Source: Tolypothrix sp. PCC 7910
Lineage (GTDB): Bacteria > Cyanobacteriota > Cyanobacteriia > Cyanobacteriales > Nostocaceae
Length of the DNA stretch: 64,000 nucleotides
NCBI RefSeq assembly: GCF_011769525.1
Contig: NZ_CP050440.1
Coordinates: 5,581,501 to 5,645,500, forward strand
Direction: 5' to 3'
Of the stretch, positions 25,322 through 35,449 are shown piece after piece. The position numbers and the translations under genes are program-made. A model generated the notes under the pieces. The model made no database searches and was not told the DNA's origin. It worked only from the letters and a program-made list of their open reading frames with translations. Within the stretch, counting starts at the first letter, position 1. Each line of letters begins with the position of its first letter.

Positions 25322-26701
25322 ATGACTTTTGATTACGATCTATTTGTCATTGGTGCTGGTTCTGGGGGTTTGGCAGCTTCTAAACGAGCAGCTAGCTATG
25401 GAGCAAAAGTGGCGATCGCAGAACATGATTTAGTCGGCGGAACTTGTGTGATTCGCGGTTGCGTTCCCAAAAAGCTCATGGTCTACGGTTCTCATTTTCC
25501 GGCACTGTTCAGTGATGCTGCTGGCTATGGCTGGAAAGTAGGTGATGCTCAATTAGACTGGGAACACTTCATTACTTCTATAGATAAAGAAGTCCGGCGG
25601 TTGTCTCAACTACATATCAGCTTTTTAGAAAAAGCTGGTGTCACACTAATTCCTGGTCGAGCTAGTTTCGTAGACCCCCACACTGTAGAAGTTGGCGATC
25701 GCAAATTTACAGCAGACAAAATTTTAATTGCTGTTGGTGGACGACCTCTCAAACCAGATTTACCAGGGATAGAATATGCAATTACCTCTAACGAAATTTT
25801 TCACCTCAAAGAACAACCAAAGCATATAGCCATCATTGGTGCTGGTTACATCGGTACAGAATTTGCTGCGATTATGCGGGGTTTAGGTTGCCAAGTTACA
25901 CAAATTAATCGCCAAGATCAGATTTTGGCAGGTTTTGATGAAGATATCCGTACTGGTATTCAAGAAGGAATGAGCAACCACGGCATTCGCATTATTCCGA
26001 ATACCTTGGTAACATCTGTTGAGCCTGTACCAGAAGGATTAAAGTTATCTTTATCTGGGGAAAATCAAGAACCAGTGATTGCTGATGTGTTTTTAGCCGC
26101 AACTGGCCGGGTTCCGAATGTAGATGGACTGGGTTTAGAAAATGCGGGGCTTAAAATTGTCGCCAGTGCTGAAGAAGGCCACGGATATGGGACAGCAAAG
26201 GCGATCGCAGTTAATGAGTATAGTCAAACTAATCAACCCAATATTTATGCGGTTGGTGATGTCACAGATAGGTTGAATTTAACACCAGTTGCTATAGGAG
26301 AAGGCCGCGCTTTCGCGGATAGTGAATTTGGTAATAATCGCCGCGAGTTTAGTCATCATAATGTAGCTACAGCTATCTTTTCCAATCCGGAAGCAGCTAC
26401 CGTTGGGTTAACTGAAGCTGAGGCTAAGGTAAAACTCGGTGATGATGGTGTGACAATTTTTCGTACCCGTTTCCGTCCCATGTACTACAGTTTAACGGGT
26501 GCCCAAGAAAGAACCATGATGAAGTTGGTAGTGGATGCTAGAACCGATCAAGTTCTAGGCGCTCACATGGTAGGGGATAATGCAGCAGAAATCATTCAAG
26601 GTATAGCAATCGCTGTCAAAATGGGCGCAACTAAAAAAGACTTTGATGCTACTGTGGGCATACATCCCTCAGCCGCCGAAGAATTCGTCACAATGCGGTA
26701 A
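25322..26701 (+). CDS. gor: Glutathione-disulfide reductase
   Basis: FAD enzyme that reduces GSSG with NADPH in the cytoplasm. 459 aa, the normal length. The FAD Rossmann motif is VIGAGSGGLAASKRA (9-23). The redox-active disulfide is GGTCVIRGCVPKKL (Cys42, Cys47). A second dinucleotide fold starts IAIIGAGYIGTEFAA, and the second FAD motif is IYAVGDVTDRLNLTPVA. The C-terminal active site HPSAAEEFVTMR supplies the proton-relay His/Glu. The missing GxGxxA-Arg specificity pattern was not checked, but the GCVPKKLMVYGS block and overall fit favour glutathione over dihydrolipoamide or mercury. It is followed closely by a YqiA-like gene. Confidence 0.95.
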   Translation: MTFDYDLFVIGAGSGGLAASKRAASYGAKVAIAEHDLVGGTCVIRGCVPKKLMVYGSHFPALFSDAAGYGWKVGDAQLDWEHFITSIDKEVRRLSQLHISFLEKAGVTLIPGRASFVDPHTVEVGDRKFTADKILIAVGGRPLKPDLPGIEYAITSNEIFHLKEQPKHIAIIGAGYIGTEFAAIMRGLGCQVTQINRQDQILAGFDEDIRTGIQEGMSNHGIRIIPNTLVTSVEPVPEGLKLSLSGENQEPVIADVFLAATGRVPNVDGLGLENAGLKIVASAEEGHGYGTAKAIAVNEYSQTNQPNIYAVGDVTDRLNLTPVAIGEGRAFADSEFGNNRREFSHHNVATAIFSNPEAATVGLTEAEAKVKLGDDGVTIFRTRFRPMYYSLTGAQERTMMKLVVDARTDQVLGAHMVGDNAAEIIQGIAIAVKMGATKKDFDATVGIHPSAAEEFVTMR

Positions 26702-26706
26702 GTTTG

Positions 26707-26730
26707 ATACAGACGCGATCGCGTCTGTAT
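26707..26730. repeat. 24-bp perfect palindrome centred on HIP1
   Basis: ATACAGACGC-GATC-GCGTCTGTAT, 5 nt after the gor stop. Likely a terminator-like or repetitive palindrome; the HIP1 octamer is its centre. Confidence 0.75.
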
Positions 26731-26754
26731 TGAAAATACTGGCTGAGTTGAATT

Positions 26755-27408
26755 TTGAATCACTTTATTTACTTACACGGTTTTGCATCTAGTCCTCATT
26801 CTGCCAAAGCCAAAGATATTAGCGATCGCTTTGCCCAAATTCATACAAAGCTAACAATTCCCGATTTAAATGCAGGCAATTTTTCTCACTTGACAATCAC
26901 TCGTCAGATCAATCAAGTTGCAGCAGAATTTCCTGATGATTCTGCACCTGTAACGCTGATTGGTTCGAGTTTGGGCGGTTTAACGGCTGCTCATTTAGGG
27001 CAAAAATACCCCCAAGTGCAAAGTTTGGTTTTATTAGCGCCAGCTTTTGGGTTTTTATCTCATTGGTTACCCAAGCTAGGAAATGAACAGGTACAGTATT
27101 GGCAACAAGAAAAATACCTCATGGTTTATCACTATGGGGAAGGGCGATCGCTACCTTTAAGTTACGATTTCGTTACAGATGCCCAGCAATATCAAGAAGA
27201 GGTTTTGCAACGCCCTATTCCTACCTTAATTTTGCATGGCAAAAATGATGAAGTCATTCCTATTAAAGCCAGTCGTGAATTTGCAATATCTCGTCCTTGG
27301 GTGAATTTAGTAGAACTGGACAGCGATCATGCTCTAGGAAACGTCATGGCAGAAATATGGCAAGCAATTCATCTCTTCTGCCAATTACCCGGCAGCTGTA
27401 AAATATGA
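26755..27408 (+). CDS. YqiA/YcfP-like alpha/beta esterase
   Basis: 217 aa, read from a TTG at 26755 (NHFIYLHGFASSPHSAKA). The family marks are the early YLHGFASSP oxyanion segment, the nucleophile elbow LIGSSLGGLTAAHL (Ser in G-S-S-L-G), the acid near LILHGKNDEVIPI, and the His in ELDSDHALGNV. Small UPF0227-type esterases of this kind act on short acyl esters in vitro; the natural substrate is unknown. No ATG gives the conserved N-terminus, so the TTG is preferred. It lies 53 nt after gor with a palindrome between them. Confidence 0.82.
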   Translation: MNHFIYLHGFASSPHSAKAKDISDRFAQIHTKLTIPDLNAGNFSHLTITRQINQVAAEFPDDSAPVTLIGSSLGGLTAAHLGQKYPQVQSLVLLAPAFGFLSHWLPKLGNEQVQYWQQEKYLMVYHYGEGRSLPLSYDFVTDAQQYQEEVLQRPIPTLILHGKNDEVIPIKASREFAISRPWVNLVELDSDHALGNVMAEIWQAIHLFCQLPGSCKI

Positions 27409-27430
27409 ACTTCTCACATTAATTAAATTA

Positions 27431-27505
27431 ATATCATTAGTCATTTGTCCTAGGTCTTTTACTAATGACAAATGACAAATGACTAATGACCAATGACTCT
27501 TGACT
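27431..27505. repeat. STRR array (TCATTTG / AATGACA heptamers)
   Basis: TAGTCATTTGTCC faces a run of AATGACAAATGACAAATGAC units, forming an inverted arrangement just before hisC. Confidence 0.75.
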
Positions 27506-27512
27506 ATAAACT

Positions 27513-28661
27513 ATGCTTCCCTTCATCCGATCAGATTTAGCACAATTTACAGCTTACAAGCCCCATCCCAGCAGTGATACAGCCGAAGCAGTCGAGACCA
27601 AGTTTGATCGGCTAGATACTAATGAAAGTCCTGATGATTTGCCGCCAGAGTTAAAAGAAAAGCTGGCTTGGACTTATCAGCAAGTGATTGAAACAAATCG
27701 TTACCCAGATGGGGGACATGAAACACTCAAACAAGCGATCGCGCAGTATGTTCATGAGTCAGCAGCTCTTTCATCATCGCAAATTACCTCTGGCAATATT
27801 TCTGTGGGTAATGGTTCCGATGAATTAATCCGTTCTTTATTAATCGCTACTTGTTTGGGTGGAGAAGGGAGTATTTTAGTTGCCAATCCTACTTTCTCTA
27901 TGTACGGGATTTTGGCAAAAACTTTGGGTATTCCAGTTGTAGAAGTGGGTAGGAATGAAAGTAATTTTGAGATAGATTTACCAGCAGCACAATCTGCGAT
28001 CGCTCAAACTCAAAACCCGCCAATTCGGGTAGTGTTTGTAGTACATCCTAATTCCCCAACTGCAAATTGTCTAACTGCGGCAGAGTTAGCATGGTTAAGA
28101 AGTCTCAGCACAAACATTTTGGTAGTAATTGATGAGGCTTACTTTGAATTTAGCCAGAATAGTTTAGTGGGAGAATTAGCACAGCGTCCTAACTGGGTTA
28201 TCCTGCGGACTTTTTCCAAGGCTTTTCGGTTAGCAGCTTTGCGTGTTGGTTATTGTGTTGCTCATCCAGATGCGATCGCTATTTTAGAAAAAGTCCGCTT
28301 ACCCTACAACCTCCCCAGTTTTTCTATCGCCGCAGCATTGTTAGCTTTGCAAAACCGCCAACTTTTACTCGATTCAATTTCCCAAACACAGACTGAACGC
28401 AATCAGTTGATCGCGGCTTTAAAAGAATATCCCAACTTACAAGTTACAGCCAGCGACGCTAACTTTATTTACTTGCAAGTTAGAGCCAATCAAAGCAACT
28501 CACAAGACACAGCTTTAAAAAGTCTTCATCAGGAATTGAGAAATTCTGGCACACTTGTACGGCTGTTAAGCGGAGGATTACGAATTACTATTGGCTCCAA
28601 AGCAGAAAACGCCCGTACCCTCAATCGGCTACAGGCTGCTGTGGCAAATCTTCATTTTTAA
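27513..28661 (+). CDS. hisC: Histidinol-phosphate aminotransferase
   Basis: PLP transaminase of histidine synthesis, converting imidazole-acetol phosphate to histidinol phosphate. 382 aa. Key blocks are [19 protein letters not shown] (the N-x-N/T-E-x-P motif), [62 protein letters not shown], and the PLP-Lys site [30 protein letters not shown] near the end binds the phosphate. Many cyanobacteria have two HisC-like enzymes; aromatic aminotransferase activity is an alternative. It stands alone, with STRRs upstream. Confidence 0.94.
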   Translation: MLPFIRSDLAQFTAYKPHPSSDTAEAVETKFDRLDTNESPDDLPPELKEKLAWTYQQVIETNRYPDGGHETLKQAIAQYVHESAALSSSQITSGNISVGNGSDELIRSLLIATCLGGEGSILVANPTFSMYGILAKTLGIPVVEVGRNESNFEIDLPAAQSAIAQTQNPPIRVVFVVHPNSPTANCLTAAELAWLRSLSTNILVVIDEAYFEFSQNSLVGELAQRPNWVILRTFSKAFRLAALRVGYCVAHPDAIAILEKVRLPYNLPSFSIAAALLALQNRQLLLDSISQTQTERNQLIAALKEYPNLQVTASDANFIYLQVRANQSNSQDTALKSLHQELRNSGTLVRLLSGGLRITIGSKAENARTLNRLQAAVANLHF

Positions 28662-28674
28662 AACAATAATTTAC

Positions 28675-29229
28675 TTAGTAATTAAATCTACTGTCTAATT
28701 CGCTGCCCAAACGTCTTACTACTCCCACAGTTTGTGGGAGTACACCTACTAAAAGGGCAAAAGTAACATCTGGTATACGAGCTACGGTTTCTGGTGGAAA
28801 GTATTGTTCAAATTGATCGAGAATCTTTTGAACTCTTTGTTGAGGCACTGGATTTTCTGTAATTTGTTTAATTAAGCGAATCCATTGCCTTCTAATTAAA
28901 TAAGCTTTCTGACGCTCCTCATAAGATTCAGCATTTAATAAAGAGAGATTGCCAATCGGTAGTACGCTTTGGCAATCACAATCATATTCTCCTCCCACAG
29001 CAGCCCCAGGCCCAGCAAACTCTGCATGGTAGCGCTTATAGAGAATTAAACCATTCCGTTTTCGACTGTTGACTATGAAAACTTTTCCAGTATTTAGCAG
29101 GGTAAGGATATCTGAGCCGTGTGATTGCTCAGTTCCATCTGGCATGACAAGATGGTCAAGGACACTGGTGTCAGGAGAATAGGTTGATACCATAGCAATC
29201 TGATAGCGTCGGCGTTGTTCGCTATCCAT
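28675..29229 (-). CDS. Conserved hypothetical protein
   Basis: 184 aa, no signal peptide or membrane helix, so probably cytoplasmic. The N-terminal half is beta-rich and contains RKRNGLILYKRYHAEFAGP, with the unusual short Cys pair YDCDCQSVLPI near 82-90. The C-terminal half is helical and Arg-rich (EERQKAYLIRRQWIRLIKQI), ending VGVLPQTVGVVRRLGSEL. I do not recognise a named domain. It is convergent with hisC (13 nt between stops). The reading frame has normal codon use and a good ATG, so it is very likely real. Confidence 0.8.
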   Translation of the reverse strand: MDSEQRRRYQIAMVSTYSPDTSVLDHLVMPDGTEQSHGSDILTLLNTGKVFIVNSRKRNGLILYKRYHAEFAGPGAAVGGEYDCDCQSVLPIGNLSLLNAESYEERQKAYLIRRQWIRLIKQITENPVPQQRVQKILDQFEQYFPPETVARIPDVTFALLVGVLPQTVGVVRRLGSELDSRFNY

Positions 29230-29940
29230 GTTTTCTCAGATTTGCGAATAATTGAGTAGTAGTATGCACTGAAAGCAGGAACTTGCTGTTAAAGCAAAGT
29301 TAATTTTTGATTTTTCTTATTATCAAGAATTTTATGGTCAATTTGGCTAAGATAGCAATAATTAGATCGGTCTGAGCAATTAAGTAATCATATTTTATGA
29401 GATTTAGCTGGATTTGTCTCTCACTAAAGTGTACTTTTTTTAAAGTTTTTATAAAGATCAATATCTTAAATACAAAGTTATTATGAGGGATTAATAATTA
29501 AATGTAGTAAGTTTTATTTAAAAATCTATTATTTTCACTTTGTATATATTTAGAAATATTTACTATTAATTTTGTATATAAAGTAGGATTAAAATATTGC
29601 TAAATTAGCCAGCTTATATTTTTTGTATCCTAATAATTTAGTCTTAACACAACGTAAGAAGAAAAATTTATTCTTTTAATTAAATCTCAATCAAGCAATT
29701 TTTTATTTATTATAAGGCTAACTATATAAGCTACACAGCATTTTATCTATCTGTTTTGCTTAATCCCAATTAGGCAATCAAGTTCAACATCAAAATTCAC
29801 ATTCAAGGCAATTTCAAACTAAAGATTTATCACTTGGTAATATTACTATAAACAATCAAAAATTTGTTTGGAATTACTATTGTTGGCATTCCTACGGATT
29901 AGGAATACTATCCTTTAATTAATTATGGATGATTCATCAT
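29230..29940. other. AT-rich non-coding region
   Basis: About 700 nt, more than 70% A+T by eye, full of stops in all frames. No array, no GC-rich hairpin, no tRNA. Confidence 0.5.
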
Positions 29941-30597
29941 TTAAATAATTGAATTATTCTTGAGATGCTTATGCAATAATATTTGACTTGAGTATTTAGG
30001 GAAGAAAAGATTCCAGTGAGATTCAACTTTATGTACTTGATATCCTAGCTTTAAATAAAGCTGTCTTGCCTGATGGTTTCGTTCTAAAACATGAAGATAT
30101 AAATCCTGAAACCCCCACTCCTGACAGACTTTTTCACAATTCGTTAGTAAGCTTGAGGCTACACCATGTCTACGATATTGTGGGCTAACAGCTAAATTAG
30201 ATAGATATGGAAAAGTTTTCCCCATTTGTGTCCATGCATCACTAAAACGTACCGCAAGTTCTACGGTTCCTACGAGGTTATTAACGCCTCTAGTAGTATC
30301 AGTAGCAACTAAACAAACGTGATGGGGTAAAGGAGAAGCTAGGCGCTGCTTCAAGTCTTCATAAATTCCCAAACGTATTAATGGAAAAGCCCATCCCCAA
30401 AGGCCATGTTGAGAGTGAAAGCTTTCAGTAATAATTTGAGCAACACTATAAAGATCGGCAGTGGTTGCAGCACGAATTTGGAATTGCCGCTCAGACTGGT
30501 TGGCGGAAACTGTAACAGGTTCTTGGTGATATGAGTGGAAAAACCAGGATGTCAAGGCTAGTTTAGTATTTATTGGATTAAACGAGAATTTTTTCAA
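29941..30597 (-). CDS. GNAT family N-acetyltransferase
   Basis: 218 aa. Residues about 35-200 form the acetyl-CoA-dependent fold: FQIRAATTADLYSVAQIITESF (first beta-alpha), NLVGTVELAVRF, then the acetyl-CoA loop LSNLAVSPQYRRHGVASSLLTNCE (motif A, R-R-H-G-V-A), FQDLYLHVLERNHQARQLYLKLGYQ (motif B). The first 30 residues are a variable leader. The substrate is unknown; similar cyanobacterial and plastid proteins acetylate protein N-termini or lysines. It is isolated, with long non-coding stretches on both sides. Confidence 0.88.
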   Translation of the reverse strand: MKKFSFNPINTKLALTSWFFHSYHQEPVTVSANQSERQFQIRAATTADLYSVAQIITESFHSQHGLWGWAFPLIRLGIYEDLKQRLASPLPHHVCLVATDTTRGVNNLVGTVELAVRFSDAWTQMGKTFPYLSNLAVSPQYRRHGVASSLLTNCEKVCQEWGFQDLYLHVLERNHQARQLYLKLGYQVHKVESHWNLFFPKYSSQILLHKHLKNNSII

Positions 30598-31826
30598 GTA
30601 TGCTAATACACCCTATAAACTTTGTGAAAAATATCAGCGGCTCAAAGCATTGAATTTGCCATGTGGCTGCAAATTATCATTTAGTCATAAAGCCAACAAA
30701 CTGCAAAGCCCTTTTGAAAAATAGACAGTGCATGTTATTGCTTTAATTAATTGTTGTACACCTTGATATAGATAATATAGATTACTTGGGTAATTTTTCA
30801 AGGTGATAACGTACTCTGCTGGCTTTTGGGTAATCTATTGACAGGTTATACCATTTCTCTCAATTATGACTACTGATAATTTGCTGGTGCTGCCCATCTG
30901 TATTTTGTTTTTTCTCAGGCTCATAGCAACAAAACAGATATTTATGGAGATAAGAGCGACAACAACCAAATTCTTGGGCATGAGAGCGGGTAAGCTTGGC
31001 AGATAATTCCTTGGGAATCTTATGAAAAAGACTATTCCTTGATGGTGTTGATGGGAGGACTACCATGTCTGTCTTTTAGCCTCAGCGTTACCGCCTCTGT
31101 CTACAGCAACCAATTTCAAATTGACTGTCTAGGGTGAGTAAGTTGAGAGGAAAGATTGCCCTTTGTGGTTAGTGCAAATGCCTAAATTGATTATGGGTTT
31201 GCGCCCCTAGACACCCTACTCTAGTTGCTAACAAAATAGTTTTGATATAGGTGTAAAACTATACGGATATTTAACTATAAGCTAAACTAGCTCTGAAAAT
31301 CTCGGCAGTCGAGGTCTCTTATCGGTAGGTATGGAAGATTATCGGCCCAACAGATTAAATTAGAAAAAATTAATTGTCTAATTGTATACTTAGCGGTTAC
31401 GTCGGATTTTTGTCATATTGCTTACTCTAGCATGATTAGCATAAATAAAATTTACTGACAAGTGTTAGAGTCACAGCTGCAACGGGAAAACTTAATATGC
31501 AGCTACAGATGGATTTTTGAGCCAGCCTTGAGCGCTGTATGTGTTTAGTATTTTCACAGTTCTCGCCGGAGGTGAGGGAAGATTTGGCAGCTATCAACTC
31601 TGTAAAACCAAAACTGAATATCAAAGCAATTACCTTGCTTGAGAGCGAATCGCAATCTTTACAAGCCATTGAGGCCAATTACAGTGAGTAAATACTTTCA
31701 CACTCAGCACTCATGTAGCCAAACAGCCTTATTGGTCACAATGCTCTGCTCTTACCTGACTCAGAAACATCCCTGTCTGATCAGATTATTCTTTATCCAA
31801 CTGCCGTTGCAGCAGGAAAGCGGTGC
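30598..31826. other. Long non-coding region upstream of cyaC
   Basis: About 1.2 kb with no convincing gene. A 9-bp inverted pair, TGTCTAGGG (31126-31134) and CCCTAGACA (31205-31213), encloses about 70 nt. Short frames at 30860-31066 and 31436-31678 lack support. The length suggests a long 5' leader or a complex promoter for cyaC. Confidence 0.4.
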
Positions 31827-34800
31827 ATGAAATCCCAACAAGCAAACAGTAAGCCGAAAATATTGGTTGTCGATGATGAGCCAGACAACCTTGACTTGCT
31901 TTACCGCACCTTTTATCGCGAATATAAGGTGCTAAGGGCAACTTCTGGTCCTGCCGCACTAGATCTACTGGCACAAGAAGGAGAAGTCTCAGTTATTATC
32001 TCCGATCAGCGGATGCCAATCATGAGCGGTACAGAATTTTTAAGCCTCACAGCCACTCAATATCCAGATATTATCCGGATTATCTTAACTGGCTACACTG
32101 ATGTCGAAGACTTAGTAGAAGCCATCAATGCTGGCAAAGTCTTCAAATATGTCACCAAACCGTGGGAAGCAGAGGAACTTAAAGGTGTAGTACGCCAGGC
32201 ATTGGATACTCATAATGTCCTCAAAGCCCGTACCCGCGAACTGACGCGTACACTCCGTCAAGAATCACTGCTGAATACTGTTACGAATACAATTCGTAGT
32301 GCTTTAGACTATCGGCAAATTTTACAAACAATTGTCGATACAGTGGGTCATATGCTGGAAGTAGATGTGTGTTTGTTACGTCCCTTCCAGGATGAACAGT
32401 TGGTAGATGAAGGATTTATTTACCAGAAAGCTCAACAAGAAGCAAAGGAAGTAGAGACAGAACAGGAAACGCAGCCAAATGAAATAGTAAAATCTTCATC
32501 TTCTTCTTTTCCCACCTCATCCTTGTTGGCTGAGACAGTCTGGGAAACTCGCGAAGTCCAAGTTATTCATAATGTCGAAGATGATGAACGAATTCAGGGC
32601 AATAGTCCGGAACTGGAACAGCGAAGCGCAGCTTTTTTAGCAGCTAATATCTGCTCTAGTTTAGTTGTGCCGTTGATTTGTCAACAAGAACTCATGGCAG
32701 TGCTAGCGCTACACCAATGCTCTCAACCCCGCATCTGGAGAGAAGAGGAAGTGCAGTTGGTGTTGATGGTAGCGGATCAGGCAGCTCTGGCTTTATCTCA
32801 AGCTTATACCTATGAACAAGTACGCGCTCTTGCTAAACGAGAGTCGTTAATTAATACAATTACTACAGCAATTCGCTCAAGCTTAGATCCTCAAGATATC
32901 TTTGCGGCTATTACTGAACAACTGGGACAGGCCTTACAAGTCAATGGCTGCATTTTATCTTTATGGACTGAGGAAGATGAGTTTGTGGAATGTGTGGGGT
33001 TATATGACAGTTCTCAATATTTAGAACATACTCTAAAGTCAGTTCAAGAAACACTATTAAGTAACAATAATCATACAAACCAGGAATTACCTCATTCTCA
33101 AGCTCCAATTAGGCATAATCCCATTCTGCAAGAGATTTTGCGGACACAGGAGCCAGTAGTAATTACTGATATGAGTAACTGTACTGACGAAATCAAAGGA
33201 TTTGATTTGCCTTTGAAAAAGCCAGCGCGATCGCTAATGATTGTTCCCTTATTAGCAGATGGTAAGTGTATTGGTAGTATTACCCTGCGTGAAGGTAGCA
33301 AAACACGCCGATGGTTATCATCGGAGATCCAACTAGCTAAAGCTGTGGCAGCTCAAGCGGCGATCGCAGTCCAACAATCACGTCTATACCAAAAGACACG
33401 TGACCAAGCAGAACGCTTATTACAATTAGATAAACAAAAAACTGAATTTTTCCAAAATATTTCCCATGAGTTCCGCACTCCCATCACCTTAATTCAAGGG
33501 CCTTTAGAGTCAGCAGTAAATAATGGTGATGGATTGTCTTACGCCCAAAGTGCGATCGCTTTGCGTAACTCACGGCGATTGCTCAGACTAGTAAATCAAC
33601 TACTGGATCTGCAACGCTTAGATGCAGGGAGGATGCAGCCTAGTTTCCGTCCTTGCGATTTGGTCGATTTTGTCAACCAAATTGTGGAATCTTTTCGCCC
33701 CTACTGTGAGAAAAAGGGACTGCAACTAGTTTCGGAATTGGGTGCCTGTTCTCAAGTTTACTTAGATATAGAAAAATTTGATAAGGTCGTTTACAACCTG
33801 CTATCAAATGCCATGAAGTTTACTCCCGAAGGTGGGATGATTACGATCAGGCTCATATCTCAAGATGATAGTTGCATATTACAAGTACAAGATACTGGAA
33901 TTGGCATAGTTAAAGAACAAATTCCCTACCTGTTTGAGCGCTTCCGCCAAGCTGAAGGTTCAGAAAACCGTTCCTATGAAGGCAGTGGTTTAGGTTTGGC
34001 TTTAGTCAAAGAATTGGTTGAACTGCATGGTGGTCAAATAACCGTAGAATCTGTATATGGTCAAGGTACGACTTTTACACTATGGTTGTTAACTGGTAGT
34101 ACTCACTTACCCACACAGCAAGTACAGGAAACTCCAGCAGAGTTGAATACTAGCCGCGCCAGTGTGGAATTGGCTGATTTAGAATTAGTTGAGCCAACCC
34201 CAGAAAATATCGAAAGCTTGCCGAAAGAATTAGTACCTACCCCTGACAACCCAGAGTCTCAAGGGTATAAAGATGGTAGTCTTTTGAATAGTGGTCACTC
34301 AATTTTAGTTGTTGATGACAATCCAGATTTACGAACCTACGTATCTGAAATCATTCGCAGTAATGGCTATCAAGTACATACAGCCCGTAATGGTGCCGAA
34401 GGATTTAAAATAGCTCAAAAAATTGCGCCCAGCCTAATCATTACGGACTTGATGATGCCCTTGGTGACAGGGCTACAAATGATTCAGATGATCCGCAGTG
34501 AAGAGAAATTGAAAGGAACACCCATCATTCTGCTCACGGCAAAAGTAGATGAAGAAACTAGAATTGCAGGGACGGAACATGGTGCAGATGCTTATTTAGC
34601 TAAACCATTTAATGACAGAGAACTTCTGGCAGAAGTTAGAAACCTGTTAGCTTTGAAAGAAAATGAACGCCGGGTTGTGGAGTTAAATACCTACCTAACA
34701 GAGTCAGTACTCAAGCGCTTTTTGCCTCCTGTATTGGTCAAGAAAGCTGCAATGGGAGATTTGACTCTAGATTTACGACCAGAACCACGTTTAATTACAG

Positions 34801-35375
34801 TCTTGTTTAGTGACATAGTTGGTTTTACCCAGCTAGCAAATACTCTCAGATCACGAAGAGTAGCAGAGTTGCTGAATGAGTATTTAGAAGCTATGACCAA
34901 GACTGTGTTTGACAATGGCGGCACTGTTGATAAATTTATGGGAGATGCAATATTAGCTTTATACGGAGCGCCAGAAGAATTAACTCCGAATGAACAAGTG
35001 CGTCGTGCTATCAATACTGCTAGAGCAATGCACAGCGCATTAGATGAGTTGAATCGACGCTGGCAAGACCAAGGCATATTTGACGCTAACGGGCATGCTG
35101 GTGTTAAATTCCGTTGTGGTATTCACCAAGGTACTGCAGTTGTGGGTATGTTTGGCAGTGCCGAACGTGCTGACTATACTGCTATTGGCCCCAGTGTGAA
35201 TATTGCTGCTAGATTGCAAGCTGCTGCTATTCCCGGTACTATCTTAGTTTCTGCTGCTGTCGCAGATTATCTACAAGATGAAGAAATTACTAAAGTCAGT
35301 CCTTTAGAACTCAAAGGAGTAGACGAAACGGTTCTGACTTTTGCTGTCAGATCGGAGATAATGGCTAATCGCTGA
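31827..35375 (+). CDS. cyaC: CyaC-type hybrid histidine kinase / adenylate cyclase
   Basis: 1182 aa, makes cAMP under phosphorelay control. Domains in order: receiver 1 (about 10-130, phospho-Asp60 in IISDQRMP, ending KPW); GAF 1 (about 155-335) and GAF 2 (about 345-515); a histidine kinase with H-box FFQNISHEFRTPITLIQ (His547) and ATPase boxes NLLSNAMKFTPEGG, DTGIGIVKEQIPYLFERFRQ and GSGLGLALVKELVELHGG; receiver 2 (Asp874 in IITDLMMP); and a class III cyclase from about 985. Cyclase metal Asp residues are 996 (FSDIVGF) and about 1040 (MGDAILALYGAPEE), with the Asn/Arg of GPSVNIAARLQA. The domain order matches CyaC described in Anabaena and Spirulina, the main cAMP producer linked to light and respiration/motility control. 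No transmembrane segment. Confidence 0.95.
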   Translation: MKSQQANSKPKILVVDDEPDNLDLLYRTFYREYKVLRATSGPAALDLLAQEGEVSVIISDQRMPIMSGTEFLSLTATQYPDIIRIILTGYTDVEDLVEAINAGKVFKYVTKPWEAEELKGVVRQALDTHNVLKARTRELTRTLRQESLLNTVTNTIRSALDYRQILQTIVDTVGHMLEVDVCLLRPFQDEQLVDEGFIYQKAQQEAKEVETEQETQPNEIVKSSSSSFPTSSLLAETVWETREVQVIHNVEDDERIQGNSPELEQRSAAFLAANICSSLVVPLICQQELMAVLALHQCSQPRIWREEEVQLVLMVADQAALALSQAYTYEQVRALAKRESLINTITTAIRSSLDPQDIFAAITEQLGQALQVNGCILSLWTEEDEFVECVGLYDSSQYLEHTLKSVQETLLSNNNHTNQELPHSQAPIRHNPILQEILRTQEPVVITDMSNCTDEIKGFDLPLKKPARSLMIVPLLADGKCIGSITLREGSKTRRWLSSEIQLAKAVAAQAAIAVQQSRLYQKTRDQAERLLQLDKQKTEFFQNISHEFRTPITLIQGPLESAVNNGDGLSYAQSAIALRNSRRLLRLVNQLLDLQRLDAGRMQPSFRPCDLVDFVNQIVESFRPYCEKKGLQLVSELGACSQVYLDIEKFDKVVYNLLSNAMKFTPEGGMITIRLISQDDSCILQVQDTGIGIVKEQIPYLFERFRQAEGSENRSYEGSGLGLALVKELVELHGGQITVESVYGQGTTFTLWLLTGSTHLPTQQVQETPAELNTSRASVELADLELVEPTPENIESLPKELVPTPDNPESQGYKDGSLLNSGHSILVVDDNPDLRTYVSEIIRSNGYQVHTARNGAEGFKIAQKIAPSLIITDLMMPLVTGLQMIQMIRSEEKLKGTPIILLTAKVDEETRIAGTEHGADAYLAKPFNDRELLAEVRNLLALKENERRVVELNTYLTESVLKRFLPPVLVKKAAMGDLTLDLRPEPRLITVLFSDIVGFTQLANTLRSRRVAELLNEYLEAMTKTVFDNGGTVDKFMGDAILALYGAPEELTPNEQVRRAINTARAMHSALDELNRRWQDQGIFDANGHAGVKFRCGIHQGTAVVGMFGSAERADYTAIGPSVNIAARLQAAAIPGTILVSAAVADYLQDEEITKVSPLELKGVDETVLTFAVRSEIMANR

Positions 35376-35449
35376 GAGTAGACTGGATTTTAAAGCGTTA
35401 GTTTAGTAAAGAGTAAGAGCGCCCAATCAAATCCAGTTTGAAATTTAAT

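Noticed and set aside
30860-31066. 68-codon minus-strand ORF upstream of cyaC
   Set aside because: ATG with a distant GAGG only; Cys/His content gives no recognisable motif. Left out for lack of support, though not excluded.
31436-31678. 80-codon minus-strand ORF before cyaC
   Set aside because: No ribosome site, no domain, unusual composition for this genome.
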